A stretch of DNA of 64,000 bases from Caproiciproducens faecalis (GTDB lineage Bacteria > Bacillota > Clostridia > Oscillospirales > Acutalibacteraceae): the NCBI RefSeq assembly GCF_019448085.1, contig NZ_JAGFNZ010000002.1, positions 372,001 to 436,000 of the forward strand, given 5' to 3'. Shown piece after piece: positions 1 through 9,308 of the stretch (positions are counted from its first letter, which is position 1; every line of letters begins with the position of its first letter). Below the pieces are notes generated by a model. The model did no database searches, was not told the origin of the DNA, and worked only from the letters and a program-made list of their open reading frames with translations. A program made the translations under genes and the position numbers.

Positions 1-2005
1 AAGATTTTTGATCCTGTGCTGCCCGGGTACCGTTATGATAGGACAGGCTCGCCGTCAGAGTCACGCTGACGTCCTCTTGATTTTGTTCCGGTCTGGTTAC
101 TTTTCCCGTTTCGGGGTCCACCGCCGGGCTGGAAGATTCCCACGAGATTTGGCTTCCGTACTTTCCCTGTACCGGCAAGTTCAGAACCCGCTTGACGTCG
201 TCGGCACTGTTGCCGTTCAGAATCAGCTTTTCGGTCAGCCACTCCTTATCGAGGACGACCGCTTCCGCGCCCTCCGGGTCTAGCGCCGCCACTGTTATCT
301 GAAAGGCTTTTTCGGTCAAAGCGTCTCCTCTTGAAACCGTCGCTGTGAGCGTGACATTCCTGTCGCCCTGCAGATAGGACGGGCGGGTCACCGTTCCGTC
401 CGTGGAAATTACCGACGGGTCGCTGGATTCCCAGGAAATTGTGCAGCCGCAGTTGGTCGCGTTGTTTCCAAAGCCGCCGTCAAAACCTCCGCCGTCGTTG
501 ACCGGAAGATAAAGATCCCTCTTCAGAGAATGAAAATCAACCTCCATGTCACATCTGGACAAAAGATATTCCGTCAGGCTGTCGCAATCCTGCCGGACGG
601 CATTTTCATCCTCTGTCATATCCCGGCACGGAACGTAGAAAAAGATTCTTCTTTTCGCTTCTGCATTCCCTTTGGTGACGGTGGCCGTCAACGTAACGGA
701 CCGGCCTTCCCCGACCGGGCGGGTAACGGTTCCATCCGTGCCGACGGTCGTCGGGTCGCTGGACATCCATGAGATTGTACTGCCGTTTTCCCCCTCCGCT
801 GACAGGGCAAGGTTCTTTTCTACCGTATCCGAATCGGCGTTGCCGTTCAGAATTCCTTTCATTGCGCCGCCCTCGTCAGACAGCCATTTTGCATCGTTCT
901 GAGCCGCCGTTTCCTCGTCGTCGGAAGGCGTGCACGGCACCCGAACCGTAAACTGTTTGTTCCGCTTTGCATCGTTTTTGCTTACGGTCGCCGTCAGAGT
1001 CACGCTGCTGTAACCGGTCAGCATAGACGAAGGCTGGGTAACGAATCCTTTCTCACCAGTACACCCATTCTCGTCCGCGCTTACGTTCGGGTCGATTCGG
1101 ATAACCGATGGATTGGACGAACTCCAGCAGATCACGGTTCCGTTCAGCCCCTCAGTCGGCAACGTCAGATTGCTCAGCACACAGTCCTGCGTATTAAACC
1201 CGCAAATCTGTTCCATCGTAAGATCATTGCAAGCGGTATCGACGTCGCCCAAATCCCCCGTGTTATAAAGACAGTCGACGTAAACCGGAAACGTCTTTTC
1301 CAGTGTGTAATCCCCATTCGTAATCTCGGCCGTAACGGTCACCAGATAGCTGTTATTCCGGCTGTTTGCCATGCTTTGGTTCGGCCGCGTTACGGCGCCG
1401 TCCGGCGAAACCACTTTTTCGTCGCTGGTTGTCCAGGAGAGGATGCTCCCGTTTTCCCCCTGCAGCGGCAGGGAAAGGTCGGTCGTAACATCAGGAGGAG
1501 TTCCGTTGTTGTCATTTTGGTTCAGGATGACCGAATAGGTCAGCCAATTGTAATCCTGCCGGGCATTGAGCTCCTCCGACGGAATATCGGTCAATTCCAG
1601 AGCGATCACCGTAAGGTCAAATGTTTTTTGATCGGATACCATGCCCGAAGACACAACTGCCGTCAGAGTGACTTTTTTGTTTCCATCCAAGGCGGACGGA
1701 CGGGTCACGCTTCCAAGGTTATTTTCATCCGTGTCAATGACGGAATTGTCGGTCGATCCCCACGCAATAGCGCTGCCGTTCTCTCCCGACGTCGGCAGGT
1801 TCAGTCCCTCCGTGATATGGTCTGCGTCCCCGTTATTTCCTTTGATGAGATCAAACGTCAGCCAGTCTTTATCGGCTTCTACAAAACCGCTGTCCTGAAC
1901 ACCTGTCTCCAAACCGCTTCCCTGCGCCAGAGCCGCGACAGGCAGGCCGGAAATCAAAACCACAGCAGCCAGCAGGATGCCAACAGCCCTTTTGGCAACT
2001 CTCAT
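1..2005 (-). CDS. Secreted protein of atrophied bacterial Ig repeats, C terminus cut by the window edge
   Basis: The frame opens with ATG at 2005, preceded by an AAAGGGGG ribosome site, and stays open for 668 codons to base 1, so the protein continues outside the window. Residues 1-28 are a signal peptide (MRVAKRAV, hydrophobic core, ALA before QG). The rest is about six to seven repeats of roughly 90-100 residues with the recurring pattern DxxWLT, LxLPxxGENGSxIxWxSSDPxVI, DGTVTRP, VTLTATVxxG. This is the pattern of the atrophied bacterial Ig family (aBig_2), common in large exported clostridial proteins. No catalytic domain is visible in the part present. It lies 140 bases downstream of a two-component system in the same orientation, separated by a terminator. 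A surface adhesin or modular enzyme is likely; the C terminus would decide. Confidence 0.9.
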   Translation of the reverse strand, partial: MRVAKRAVGILLAAVVLISGLPVAALAQGSGLETGVQDSGFVEADKDWLTFDLIKGNNGDADHITEGLNLPTSGENGSAIAWGSTDNSVIDTDENNLGSVTRPSALDGNKKVTLTAVVSSGMVSDQKTFDLTVIALELTDIPSEELNARQDYNWLTYSVILNQNDNNGTPPDVTTDLSLPLQGENGSILSWTTSDEKVVSPDGAVTRPNQSMANSRNNSYLVTVTAEITNGDYTLEKTFPVYVDCLYNTGDLGDVDTACNDLTMEQICGFNTQDCVLSNLTLPTEGLNGTVICWSSSNPSVIRIDPNVSADENGCTGEKGFVTQPSSMLTGYSSVTLTATVSKNDAKRNKQFTVRVPCTPSDDEETAAQNDAKWLSDEGGAMKGILNGNADSDTVEKNLALSAEGENGSTISWMSSDPTTVGTDGTVTRPVGEGRSVTLTATVTKGNAEAKRRIFFYVPCRDMTEDENAVRQDCDSLTEYLLSRCDMEVDFHSLKRDLYLPVNDGGGFDGGFGNNATNCGCTISWESSDPSVISTDGTVTRPSYLQGDRNVTLTATVSRGDALTEKAFQITVAALDPEGAEAVVLDKEWLTEKLILNGNSADDVKRVLNLPVQGKYGSQISWESSSPAVDPETGKVTRPEQNQEDVSVTLTASLSYHNGTRAAQDQKS

Positions 2006-2091
2006 ATGTAAAAGCCCCCTTTTCCTGATATTACCATATTCATTTTACCCATTTGGACTTTTTATGACAATGTACGAAAGTACAGTCCGAA

Positions 2092-2117
2092 TAAAAAAGC
2101 AGCCTATAAAAGGCTGC
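2092..2117 (-). terminator. Intrinsic terminator after the response regulator
   Basis: On the minus strand GCAGCC and GGCTGC pair around an AT loop and are followed by TTTTTT. It lies 29 bases beyond the response regulator stop and separates it from the Ig-repeat gene. Confidence 0.85.
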
Positions 2118-2145
2118 GGATTGGTAATATTAGGCAATAGGCACT

Positions 2146-2814
2146 TTATTTTTCTTCCGTCATGCCCATTTTAGCAGCGCAGGCAATGACCTGAGCCCGA
2201 TTTTCGACATGAAGCAATTCAATAATCCGGCCCATATGGTACTTGACCGTCCGTTCGGAAAGGCCCAGATTCTCCCCAACTTTTTTATAAGTTAAGCCGC
2301 CTGCCACCATTTTTAAAATTTCCGTCTGACGTTGGGTAAGAGTGCAGTTTTCGGGCTGTTCATTTTGTGCTGCGGTTTCGGGTTTCTCCGTGTTTGGGCG
2401 ATCCTGCCCGAATTCTTTTAAAAGTCTTGCGGCAATGCCCGGGGAAAGAGGAACCCCATCGTTTTCCAGATCGGAAAGCATGTTCATCAGCTGCCCGGCA
2501 CTGATGTTCTTTAACAGGTATCCGGAAGCTCCGCATTTGATTGTTTCAAATAAATCGTCGTCCTCGTCGGAGGTGGTCAGCATAACCACCTTAATATCCG
2601 GCATTTCCGCTTTAATCAGTTTCAGCGCGTCGATCCCGCTGCACTCCGGCATCCGGATATCCATCAGAATGATGTCAGGATGAATCCTTTTTGCTTTATA
2701 AAACGCTTCTTTTCCGTTTCCGGCCGTACCGACGACAGAAATTCCATGGGTTTCCAGAAGGTACTTCAGCCCCTCCATGAAAAGCGGATGGTCATCCACA
2801 AGCATCAGTTTCAT
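2146..2814 (-). CDS. NarL/LuxR-family response regulator
   Basis: The protein is 222 aa. It has an N-terminal receiver domain (acidic pair D7-D8, phosphoacceptor D52 in LMDIRMPE, conserved Lys in GYLLKN) and a C-terminal LuxR-type helix-turn-helix (LTQRQTEILKMVAGG to SERTVKYH). The start at 2814 is chosen because GGAG lies nine bases upstream; an in-frame ATG at 2823 has no spacing to that site. The gene overlaps the end of the kinase gene by 23 bases, so the two are translationally coupled and form one system. The activating signal and target promoters are not visible; the downstream Ig-repeat gene is a possible target. Confidence 0.95.
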   Translation of the reverse strand: MKLMLVDDHPLFMEGLKYLLETHGISVVGTAGNGKEAFYKAKRIHPDIILMDIRMPECSGIDALKLIKAEMPDIKVVMLTTSDEDDDLFETIKCGASGYLLKNISAGQLMNMLSDLENDGVPLSPGIAARLLKEFGQDRPNTEKPETAAQNEQPENCTLTQRQTEILKMVAGGLTYKKVGENLGLSERTVKYHMGRIIELLHVENRAQVIACAAKMGMTEEK

Positions 2815-4528
2815 TGTCGTCATCTCCGTTCTCAATCGGCGCATTTAAAGTGATGGCACAGCCTTTGCCGGGAGCGGATTCTATTTTCAGGGTTCCACCG
2901 ATCTCCGCCGCCCGCTCTCGCATAATAGTAAGCCCGAATTTTGTTTTTGAACTGTCGGAACTATGCAAGGCATAAAAGCCTTTTCCGTCGTCTTTTACGA
3001 TTACACAGAGCTTCTTCTGTTCCAAAGAAATCAAAATTTCAACATTTTTTGCTTCTGCGTGTTTTCGGATATTGTTCAGGGCTTCCTTTACGATGCTGAG
3101 TATCTGAATCCGTACATTCGGGCTGATCGTTCCGCCGTTGAATTCGACCGGAATTTTCAGTTTCACCGCAAGGCCAGTCTGATCCGCAAAACCGGAAGCT
3201 TTCTTTTGCAAAGCAGTGAGAAAATCTTCTTCTCTGTACTCTGGATCGCGAATGCTGCGTATGTATTTTCGAAGGTCGGTGTGCGCGGACTGCGTGGCGT
3301 CCACCAATCTATCAAGCCGCTTTGTAACCATGTCCACTCCGGAGTTTTCCAATTCCTGACAGATCCCCTGCGCCTGTAAATTAATAAATCCTAAAACCTG
3401 CCCCAAATTGTCGTGCAGGTCCCTCGCCATTTTTTCACGCTCTTCATTCACCGCCAGCTGCCACTGCTGTTTTAAAAGCATTTCCTGAGCGCGTGTTTTT
3501 TCCGTATCGTCGTAAAGAATGACCAATCTGCCGACAGGAACCCCGTCATCTGATAAAATCGGGGAAAAAACCGTCGCATATGTTTTCTGTACAGCGTCTT
3601 TACAAATCGAAAATTCGAAACGGTCAATATCCGGCTTATCCCAAGCATCCGCAAATCCCGGTATTTGGGCGCAGACCTCCCGGATCGGCTTTGTCACGAT
3701 TGCACAAGCATCCAGTCCAACAATTTTTTCAAAAGCCGGATTAGCATCCAAAACCCTTTCCTGATTGTCCAGAATCATCACTCCGGTGTCCATAACCCGC
3801 AATACCGTGGCCCATGCCATCGGTACGATGTCAAAAAGACGATAGCGAAAGAGCCCCCACGCAGCTATCAGCCCGGCAGGCCCGAAAAACACAGGCGTAA
3901 CATCGAACTGGTAAGACGGAATCAGCTTAAGAACATAAATCAAACTTGGAAACATAATAAAGCTCAAACCCATAAGCAGTGAAAATGCCTGTTTTCTGTA
4001 AATCGATTTTTTAAAGAAGGCCGCACTGACCAACAATTCCCACGCAATGAAATCCAATAAATAAGAATAAGCGGCGTGAAAATAAAAAACAGGTCCGTAT
4101 TTTTTCCCTATTACCGGAAACAGTCCGCTGTAATCCAAATGCATATTAGAACGGACAAGCCCGTGCGCACCGTCCGTCCAAACCAGAATTACCACGATCG
4201 TGGGGATGACGCACAGCCAAAAGATTTTTTTATTCCGAACCCAGCTGTCAAGTCCGGTATATTCCATGCACAGCGAAAGCAAGGACACAGGGGAATAGCA
4301 ATAAGCGAAATACTGAACGTTTGCCCAAAATAGTTTTGTGGCAAGATCCGCGCCCAGCATTTCAAGAGCGTTCCCCGAAGACCATACCGTTACAATGAAC
4401 ATACTGATGATAAAGCTGATGGCACCTTTTGCATTCTGACGTTTTGCCATGGTAAAAAGGCCGAGGGACAGCGTGATAAAAGCGGAAATCCACAGCGGCC
4501 AGCAAAATGGAATATATTGATATTTCAT
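2792..4528 (-). CDS. Membrane sensor histidine kinase (7TM-PAS-HisKA_3-HATPase)
   Basis: The protein is 578 aa. Residues 1-235 hold about seven hydrophobic segments, as in the N-terminal 7TM region found on some histidine kinases. A PAS-like segment follows (about 240-345, VMDTGVMILDNQERVLDANPAF). The HisKA_3 box is EREKMARDLHDNLGQ with the phosphorylated His at 372. The C-terminal ATPase carries the N box (EALNNIRKHA) and G boxes (DDGKGF, GKG). This is the kinase class that partners NarL-type regulators, and the regulator gene overlaps its 3' end. The ligand sensed by the membrane and PAS parts cannot be inferred. Confidence 0.95.
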   Translation of the reverse strand: MKYQYIPFCWPLWISAFITLSLGLFTMAKRQNAKGAISFIISMFIVTVWSSGNALEMLGADLATKLFWANVQYFAYCYSPVSLLSLCMEYTGLDSWVRNKKIFWLCVIPTIVVILVWTDGAHGLVRSNMHLDYSGLFPVIGKKYGPVFYFHAAYSYLLDFIAWELLVSAAFFKKSIYRKQAFSLLMGLSFIMFPSLIYVLKLIPSYQFDVTPVFFGPAGLIAAWGLFRYRLFDIVPMAWATVLRVMDTGVMILDNQERVLDANPAFEKIVGLDACAIVTKPIREVCAQIPGFADAWDKPDIDRFEFSICKDAVQKTYATVFSPILSDDGVPVGRLVILYDDTEKTRAQEMLLKQQWQLAVNEEREKMARDLHDNLGQVLGFINLQAQGICQELENSGVDMVTKRLDRLVDATQSAHTDLRKYIRSIRDPEYREEDFLTALQKKASGFADQTGLAVKLKIPVEFNGGTISPNVRIQILSIVKEALNNIRKHAEAKNVEILISLEQKKLCVIVKDDGKGFYALHSSDSSKTKFGLTIMRERAAEIGGTLKIESAPGKGCAITLNAPIENGDDDNETDACG

Positions 4529-4672
4529 GACATTACCCCGAGTTTCTTTCTTTTTTAATTGTATTGCGAAAAGAACTATAAATCAACAAAATATATTTAT
4601 TTTCGTCAAAAAAAATTAAAGGAGTGCGCGTCAAGTTGTTGATTTTCTGCCTTGCAAACATTTTTCGGACAT

Positions 4673-4716
4673 AAAAAGAGTCCCACAAACAGCGGCAGAA
4701 AGCCATTTGTGGGACT
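4673..4716 (-). terminator. Intrinsic terminator downstream of the chemoreceptor gene
   Basis: An 11-bp perfect stem (AGTCCCACAAA with TTTGTGGGACT) is followed on the minus strand by CTTTTTA. It lies about 100 bases past the chemoreceptor stop codon. Confidence 0.85.
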
Positions 4717-4722
4717 GAGTGG

Positions 4723-4767
4723 TGGCTGCAAAGGCAGGATTGGAACCTACGGCCGTCGGGATTTATT
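4723..4767 (-). other. Degenerate tRNA-fMet 3'-half-like remnant
   Basis: Read on the minus strand, this segment resembles the T arm, acceptor strand and CCA end of the initiator tRNA. Over the first 38 plus-strand bases it matches the tRNA-fMet half at 48889-48926 at 32 positions and has the same orientation. No 5' half of a tRNA is adjacent, so it is not a working tRNA gene. It may be an old attachment-site scar. Confidence 0.5.
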
Positions 4768-4819
4768 AGTTTACACTTGATTATATTGGTCAGATTTTTC
4801 TTATTGGTTATGTAAAAAT

Positions 4820-6583
4820 TTAATATTTGCTGTTATCCGAATGAATTTCAATAGGTTGCGATTGCTGTGGTTCGGATGGGACGTTCTGATCCTGAGTCGT
4901 CTGACTTCTTAATTTGAATTTCCCAACAAGTTCCTGCATGACTTGAGCCTGACCGGAAAGTTCTTCGCTTGCGGCGGCGCTTTCTTCCGCGGTTGCGGAG
5001 TTAGTCTGAACCACGTTTGAAATTTGATCGACACCCAGTGTTACCTGGCTGATAGAGTCTGCCTGTTGACTGGACGCTTGTGAAATTTGCTCTACAGAAT
5101 CCGAAACAACCTTTACGCTTTCTACGACCTGAAGGAGCGCTTTCGCAGTTTCATCCGCAATTTTTGTACCATTTTGTACCTGCCGCATGGAATTTTCAAT
5201 TAAAGAAGTTGTATTTTTTGCGGCTTCCGCACTTTTGCTGGCCAGATTTCTTACTTCATCCGCTACGACAGCAAAACCTTTGCCCGCTGTACCCGCTCTT
5301 GCCGCTTCAACAGCAGCGTTCAGTGCAAGGATATTTGTTTGGAAGGCAATATCCTCTATGGTCTTAATAATTTTCCCGATTTCGCTGGAGGAATCATTAA
5401 TTTGAGACATGGCGGTAACCATATCGCCCATGTGCTTGTTGCTGCTTTCTATTTCAGAGCGGACATCGTTTACATTTAGGTTTGCATTGGCAGCGTGTTT
5501 TGCATTATCCTTGATATGTGAGGATATTTCCGTAATGGATGCAGATAATTCCCCAATAGAACTCGCCTGCTCGGTTGCTCCCTGAGCCAATGCCTGCGCA
5601 CCGTTGGACACTTGTTCGGAACCGCTTAAAACCTGTTGAGAGGCCTGATTGATTTGGCCAAGTGTATCATTTAAGGATTCAACGATCACAAAATATGAAT
5701 TTTTTAAATCTTCATAATCACCGACATAATCCAAATCGGTAGTAACGACCGTTAAGTCGCCGTTTGCCACCTTGCCAAGATTCTTTGTTATTTCTGCTAT
5801 GTAAGCGCGTATTGACGCGGTGGATTTAGCAAAAGCCTCGCCCAACTGCCCGATTTCATCCTTTGAACGTACATGAATCTGCACATTTAGATCACCCTCC
5901 GACATTCTCTTGGCGGCATCTGCCATTTCACGGATGGGTTTGCTAATACTGCGGGAAATGGTTTGAGCAGTAATAAACGAAAGAATAAAAACAACAAGAA
6001 TCAGAATAAGAATACTGATGTTCGCTGCCTTTCCCTGTGAGGAAAGGCTTGCAGATAATTGATTCCCGGTTGTTGTCTTCTCATTAATTAAACTATTAAC
6101 CGCAGCCTTTACTTTATCCGAATGTGGTGCAGCCTCAGATTCTAAAAGTTCCTGCGCTTCCGCCTTTTTATTATTCTTTCCCAGCGCAATTACTTCGGCT
6201 TGAACTTCAACATACTGTAAATATTCATCTTTAATCGTATTATAATAGTCCATTTCTTTTTGACTGACCATTGTCTTTTTTATGGTTTCTAAATATTGGG
6301 AAAGTTTCACATTTGACTGATCTATGCTGTCAGATGTTTCTTGCATATTTTTTTCATCTGTATAGATGAGAATATCTTTTGTATTGGAACGGCTGGTTGC
6401 AAATTCCGCATTAAAGTTTCCAATATCCCCTTGGGAAAATCCATAATTGGTTAGAGCGTTTCCATAGCTTGAATTCATGTTTGTCATTACGATAAGACCA
6501 ACTACTCCCCCTATACTGGAAATAATCGCCACCAAAACAAACGAGAGAATTAATTTTTTTCCAATTTTCATGTTTTTGAACAT
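4820..6583 (-). CDS. Methyl-accepting chemotaxis protein
   Basis: The 587-aa protein begins with a transmembrane segment (about 10-33), followed by a helical periplasmic-type sensor of the four-helix-bundle kind and a second transmembrane segment (about 187-208). A HAMP domain starts at [17 protein letters not shown]. The long cytoplasmic coiled coil contains the invariant hairpin tip ([37 protein letters not shown]) that contacts CheA and CheW. No pentapeptide CheR tether is seen at the C terminus (ends HSDNSKY). A c-di-GMP riboswitch lies in its leader, so expression is tied to the motile-sessile switch. The ligand is unknown. Confidence 0.96.
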   Translation of the reverse strand: MFKNMKIGKKLILSFVLVAIISSIGGVVGLIVMTNMNSSYGNALTNYGFSQGDIGNFNAEFATSRSNTKDILIYTDEKNMQETSDSIDQSNVKLSQYLETIKKTMVSQKEMDYYNTIKDEYLQYVEVQAEVIALGKNNKKAEAQELLESEAAPHSDKVKAAVNSLINEKTTTGNQLSASLSSQGKAANISILILILVVFILSFITAQTISRSISKPIREMADAAKRMSEGDLNVQIHVRSKDEIGQLGEAFAKSTASIRAYIAEITKNLGKVANGDLTVVTTDLDYVGDYEDLKNSYFVIVESLNDTLGQINQASQQVLSGSEQVSNGAQALAQGATEQASSIGELSASITEISSHIKDNAKHAANANLNVNDVRSEIESSNKHMGDMVTAMSQINDSSSEIGKIIKTIEDIAFQTNILALNAAVEAARAGTAGKGFAVVADEVRNLASKSAEAAKNTTSLIENSMRQVQNGTKIADETAKALLQVVESVKVVSDSVEQISQASSQQADSISQVTLGVDQISNVVQTNSATAEESAAASEELSGQAQVMQELVGKFKLRSQTTQDQNVPSEPQQSQPIEIHSDNSKY

Positions 6584-6623
6584 TCAGATACCCCTTTTAA
6601 ACTATTTTTGAAATAAATTATAT

Positions 6624-6655
6624 AAAAAAGCCGCAGTACAGTATTGTACCACGGC
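6624..6655 (-). terminator. Terminator in the riboswitch expression platform
   Basis: On the minus strand GCCGTGGTAC pairs with GTACTGCGGC (ten pairs, two of them wobbles) around a six-base loop, followed by a run of U. It lies between the c-di-GMP aptamer and the chemoreceptor start. This is the usual place for a transcription-control hairpin. Confidence 0.85.
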
Positions 6656-6657
6656 CA

Positions 6658-6741
6658 AACGACATGGTAACCCGGCTATCATTGTAAAACATTAGACCCG
6701 TGGCTTTGCGTCCCCGCCTTTTGACGAGTTTGCTATTTTCA
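6658..6741 (-). ncRNA. Cyclic di-GMP-I (GEMM) riboswitch aptamer
   Basis: The minus strand reads AUAGCAAACUCG, then GGGGACGCAAAGCCACGGGUCU, then AGCCGGGUUACC. These are the signature blocks of the GEMM-I aptamer: the GCAAAC segment, the GGACGCAAAGCC core, and the tetraloop-receptor helix ending in GGGUUACC. A terminator hairpin follows directly, then the chemoreceptor gene. A TATAAT-like -10 box lies upstream on the minus strand at 6757-6762. Family knowledge says it binds c-di-GMP; whether binding turns the gene on or off depends on how the aptamer and the terminator compete, which I cannot fold here. Confidence 0.93.
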
Positions 6742-6873
6742 TAATATTGTTAAATGATTATAAAGCATACTATCTAAACCTGTTTTTGCTATAATTAAGT
6801 ACTTTTGACCTTACTTAATTCCATAAAAATCAACTACTATATCGGCTCATTTATAATTTTATTCACTTTTATC

Positions 6874-7374
6874 CTATTTTTTTAAATTTCCCACTATATA
6901 GCTTTTTACGCTTTCCTTGGGTATGCCTAAAACTACAGCAAACTCACCAAAAAGCAAGTCCTCTGCTCTTTTCATAAACCGCTCATCCATTTGGCCGAGT
7001 TTTTTCCCTTGGTCTGCCGCGTCAACTTTTTTCGTATAAACGGACTTAATTATTTTAATTAAGTCCGAGCAATCATGTGTCTGAAAAAATTCTTGATAAT
7101 GATCTTCTAATAATTTCTTATTTGGGTTATTGTATACATTCTCTCCGATAAACGGAACAAGAGAGATCAATTCTTGTACCTTATCAAACGTAATAACCGG
7201 GCGCATAAAAACGTTGGTATCAACTGGAGTAAAAATCTTGCCGTTTCGAAAAGCAGGACAGAGCGTGTAATAAACCTTACCCTTATTCACCCCGGGAATA
7301 TCAAGGATACCAACTGCTTCCACTTTGCAAACTCCATCATTTCCATAAACAATCCATTCTCCAATCTGATACAT
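6874..7374 (-). CDS. CarD/CdnL-family RNA-polymerase-binding regulator
   Basis: The 166-aa protein opens with MYQIGEWIVYGNDGVCKVEAVG and KVYYTLCPAF, the Tudor-like RNA-polymerase interaction fold shared by CarD, CdnL and the TRCF RID domain. The C-terminal half is helical (KLGQMDERFMKRAEDLLFGEFAVVLG), matching the CarD helical domain. The length is typical of the family. Proteins of this family bind the polymerase beta subunit and modulate open-complex stability. It stands alone, with its own leader, between the chemoreceptor and a PucR regulator. The target promoters are unknown. Confidence 0.9.
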   Translation of the reverse strand: MYQIGEWIVYGNDGVCKVEAVGILDIPGVNKGKVYYTLCPAFRNGKIFTPVDTNVFMRPVITFDKVQELISLVPFIGENVYNNPNKKLLEDHYQEFFQTHDCSDLIKIIKSVYTKKVDAADQGKKLGQMDERFMKRAEDLLFGEFAVVLGIPKESVKSYIVGNLKK

Positions 7375-7404
7375 AATTTCTGCTCTCCTTATCTAAAATG
7401 CTTC

Positions 7405-7454
7405 AAAAAAACGTGTGGATTTGACAACTGGACTTACGTTTGTCAAAACTACAC
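7405..7454 (-). terminator. Terminator between the PucR and CarD genes
   Basis: On the minus strand GTGT-G-TTTTGACAA pairs with TTGTCAAA-CCACAC around about a dozen bases and is followed by GTTTTTTT. It lies downstream of the PucR gene (stop at 7712) and about 30 bases before the CarD start, so it could also act as an attenuator for CarD. I see nothing else in 7455-7711. Confidence 0.7.
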
Positions 7455-7711
7455 GTTGTGTTTCTATTTTATCACATTTTTGGCGGGCAAGGTAAGCAAA
7501 ACTTTTCTTCCGTTAATGTTTTCCAATTCCGTGCTGACAAGATTAACATTCATATTTAAACTCCACGGTACGTTCCATACGCAAATTACCCTGTGCCATT
7601 TTTCAAAGATTACCGCTTAAATCTGTTGTGTAATCCTTGATGATGAAATCGGCTTCAGATAGGGCCAAGCGCCAGTCGGAGTTTTAGCAATCGAGAAAAA
7701 TAAATCAGCCT

Positions 7712-9259
7712 TTAGTCAGTAAACCGGCTGATCTCCAGTTCTTTGAAAGAAAACAGAATTAAAAAAGAAATATGAAGGCGGTTCCGGATTTTATCGCTGT
7801 CCAGCGGTGTTTCCAGAATTTCTTCCAACTTTTTAATGCGGTAAATTACGGAGGTTCTGTGGATAAACAGCGCCTTAGCCGTACTGGTGTAGTTCCCGTT
7901 GTGAGCAAGAAAAGTATACAGAGTTTTTACATACTCGGTGTCGTTCTCACGGTCGTATGCAATCAGCTTCAACAGCTCCTGACTGCAAAAATCCTTTAGA
8001 TTGATGTGCGAGGGCGCGTTTAGAAAAAGGCAGTTCAGAGCAAAATCGTCATAATCGAAAATCACGCCACTCGCGTGCATACGCACACCGGTCCGCCTTG
8101 CCTGCACAGCCTGAAGATACTGTTCGTGCAGTCGGCTCAGACCGCTTATGTTCCGGCTGATACCCATCTGAATTTTATTTTTAGTTAGAAATTCTTTTAA
8201 TTCCTCAAGATGGAAACTCTGGTCAAGCAGCCGCTCTTTGTCCAGAATGGCGACAATGCCGTCTTGGGTAATCAGCGTATAGCCCTTTGGAAGATATTTT
8301 TCCAGTTCCAGCCTGACGCTTTGCAGACTGTTTTCGTAATGCCACGCGTCACTGGCCGCCATCAAAACACAGTAGTTCCCATCCGTTTTCAAATTAAGCG
8401 ACATTGCCCTGCTCTCCAGCCGAGCGGTATCGGAAAATTTATTTTCGATCAGATCCTTGAAAAAGCTCTCCCGGCGGGCGTCCCGCACAAACTTGTAAAA
8501 GCTGTCCATTTTAAAATAATAGGAAAACACATTGCACAGGCGGCGAAGCATTCCGATGTCCTGTTCACGGAACGGCCGGTTGGAGTTCAGAACGGAAATA
8601 CTGGCAATCTTGGTATTTCCGATATAGATTTTTCCGTTGATCGTGTCGTACTGGCTGATTTCCTTTTGAAGCAGAATGGGCTGTGCGTTTTTATCCAGCT
8701 GCTGAGAAATTCGTTTATAGTTCTGTGACTGCATGGTTTCATAGCTGAAATACCCGAATTCGCTGTGGTCTTTCCACAGCTTACTGTTCTCCACAAAGCC
8801 GCCGGAACGCGCAATCAGCTTGGTGCTCCGGTCTGAAAGGATAACCGGGTTTTCAAACAGGCGGTAGGCAATGTCCACGATCTCCTGCGCTGTGCCCTGC
8901 CGAAGCGCCACGTCCAGCAGTGTGTTCCAGTACACCGCGGCTTTCGAGGAATCCGCAAAAACTTTCTGCACCTCTTTCAGCAGCGTACCGAGGGAGACGG
9001 TATTGTCTACGAGCATCAGATTAACACCCAGCGGATGATGGGTATACGGAACATCCTCAATGCACAGAAAACTCGCGCCTTTGTTCATGTTTGGCAGGGC
9101 ATACAGAGCCGAAAGCACGCCCAAATACAGAATTCCGGAGCGTTCGCCGCCGGTTTCCGCTGAAAGCAGGCGAATTGAGCCTATTTCTTCGTCCGTACCA
9201 TGGGAAATCAGTCTGGGACTGTAATCCAAAAGGTTCCCGCACAGCATTTCCAGATTCAT
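7712..9259 (-). CDS. PucR-family transcriptional regulator
   Basis: The 515-aa protein ends in the PucR-type helix-turn-helix (TLYTFLAHNGNYTSTAKALFIHRTSVIYRIKKLEEIL). The middle part carries a CdaR/GGDEF-like region and a segment (ENPVILSDRSTKLIARSG, DTINGKIYIGN) shared with the second PucR regulator at 13225, so the two are paralogues. GGGAGG lies eight bases before the ATG. Regulators of this family usually activate purine, amino acid or sugar-acid catabolism in response to a pathway intermediate. It follows the MFS gene by 107 bases and probably controls the neighbouring minus-strand operon. Confidence 0.92.
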   Translation of the reverse strand: MNLEMLCGNLLDYSPRLISHGTDEEIGSIRLLSAETGGERSGILYLGVLSALYALPNMNKGASFLCIEDVPYTHHPLGVNLMLVDNTVSLGTLLKEVQKVFADSSKAAVYWNTLLDVALRQGTAQEIVDIAYRLFENPVILSDRSTKLIARSGGFVENSKLWKDHSEFGYFSYETMQSQNYKRISQQLDKNAQPILLQKEISQYDTINGKIYIGNTKIASISVLNSNRPFREQDIGMLRRLCNVFSYYFKMDSFYKFVRDARRESFFKDLIENKFSDTARLESRAMSLNLKTDGNYCVLMAASDAWHYENSLQSVRLELEKYLPKGYTLITQDGIVAILDKERLLDQSFHLEELKEFLTKNKIQMGISRNISGLSRLHEQYLQAVQARRTGVRMHASGVIFDYDDFALNCLFLNAPSHINLKDFCSQELLKLIAYDRENDTEYVKTLYTFLAHNGNYTSTAKALFIHRTSVIYRIKKLEEILETPLDSDKIRNRLHISFLILFSFKELEISRFTD

Positions 9260-9308
9260 GCTTTCGCCTCCCGTATGTTATCATGTTTTTCATTATATCA
9301 CAATGGCC

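Noticed and set aside
4723-4767. A working tRNA gene at 4.7 kb
   Set aside because: Only the 3' half is recognisable; no D arm or 5' acceptor strand lies upstream on the minus strand.
7174-7620. A 148-codon plus-strand reading across the CarD start and leader
   Set aside because: It is antisense to the CarD N terminus, has no good ribosome site and composition unlike a protein of this genome.
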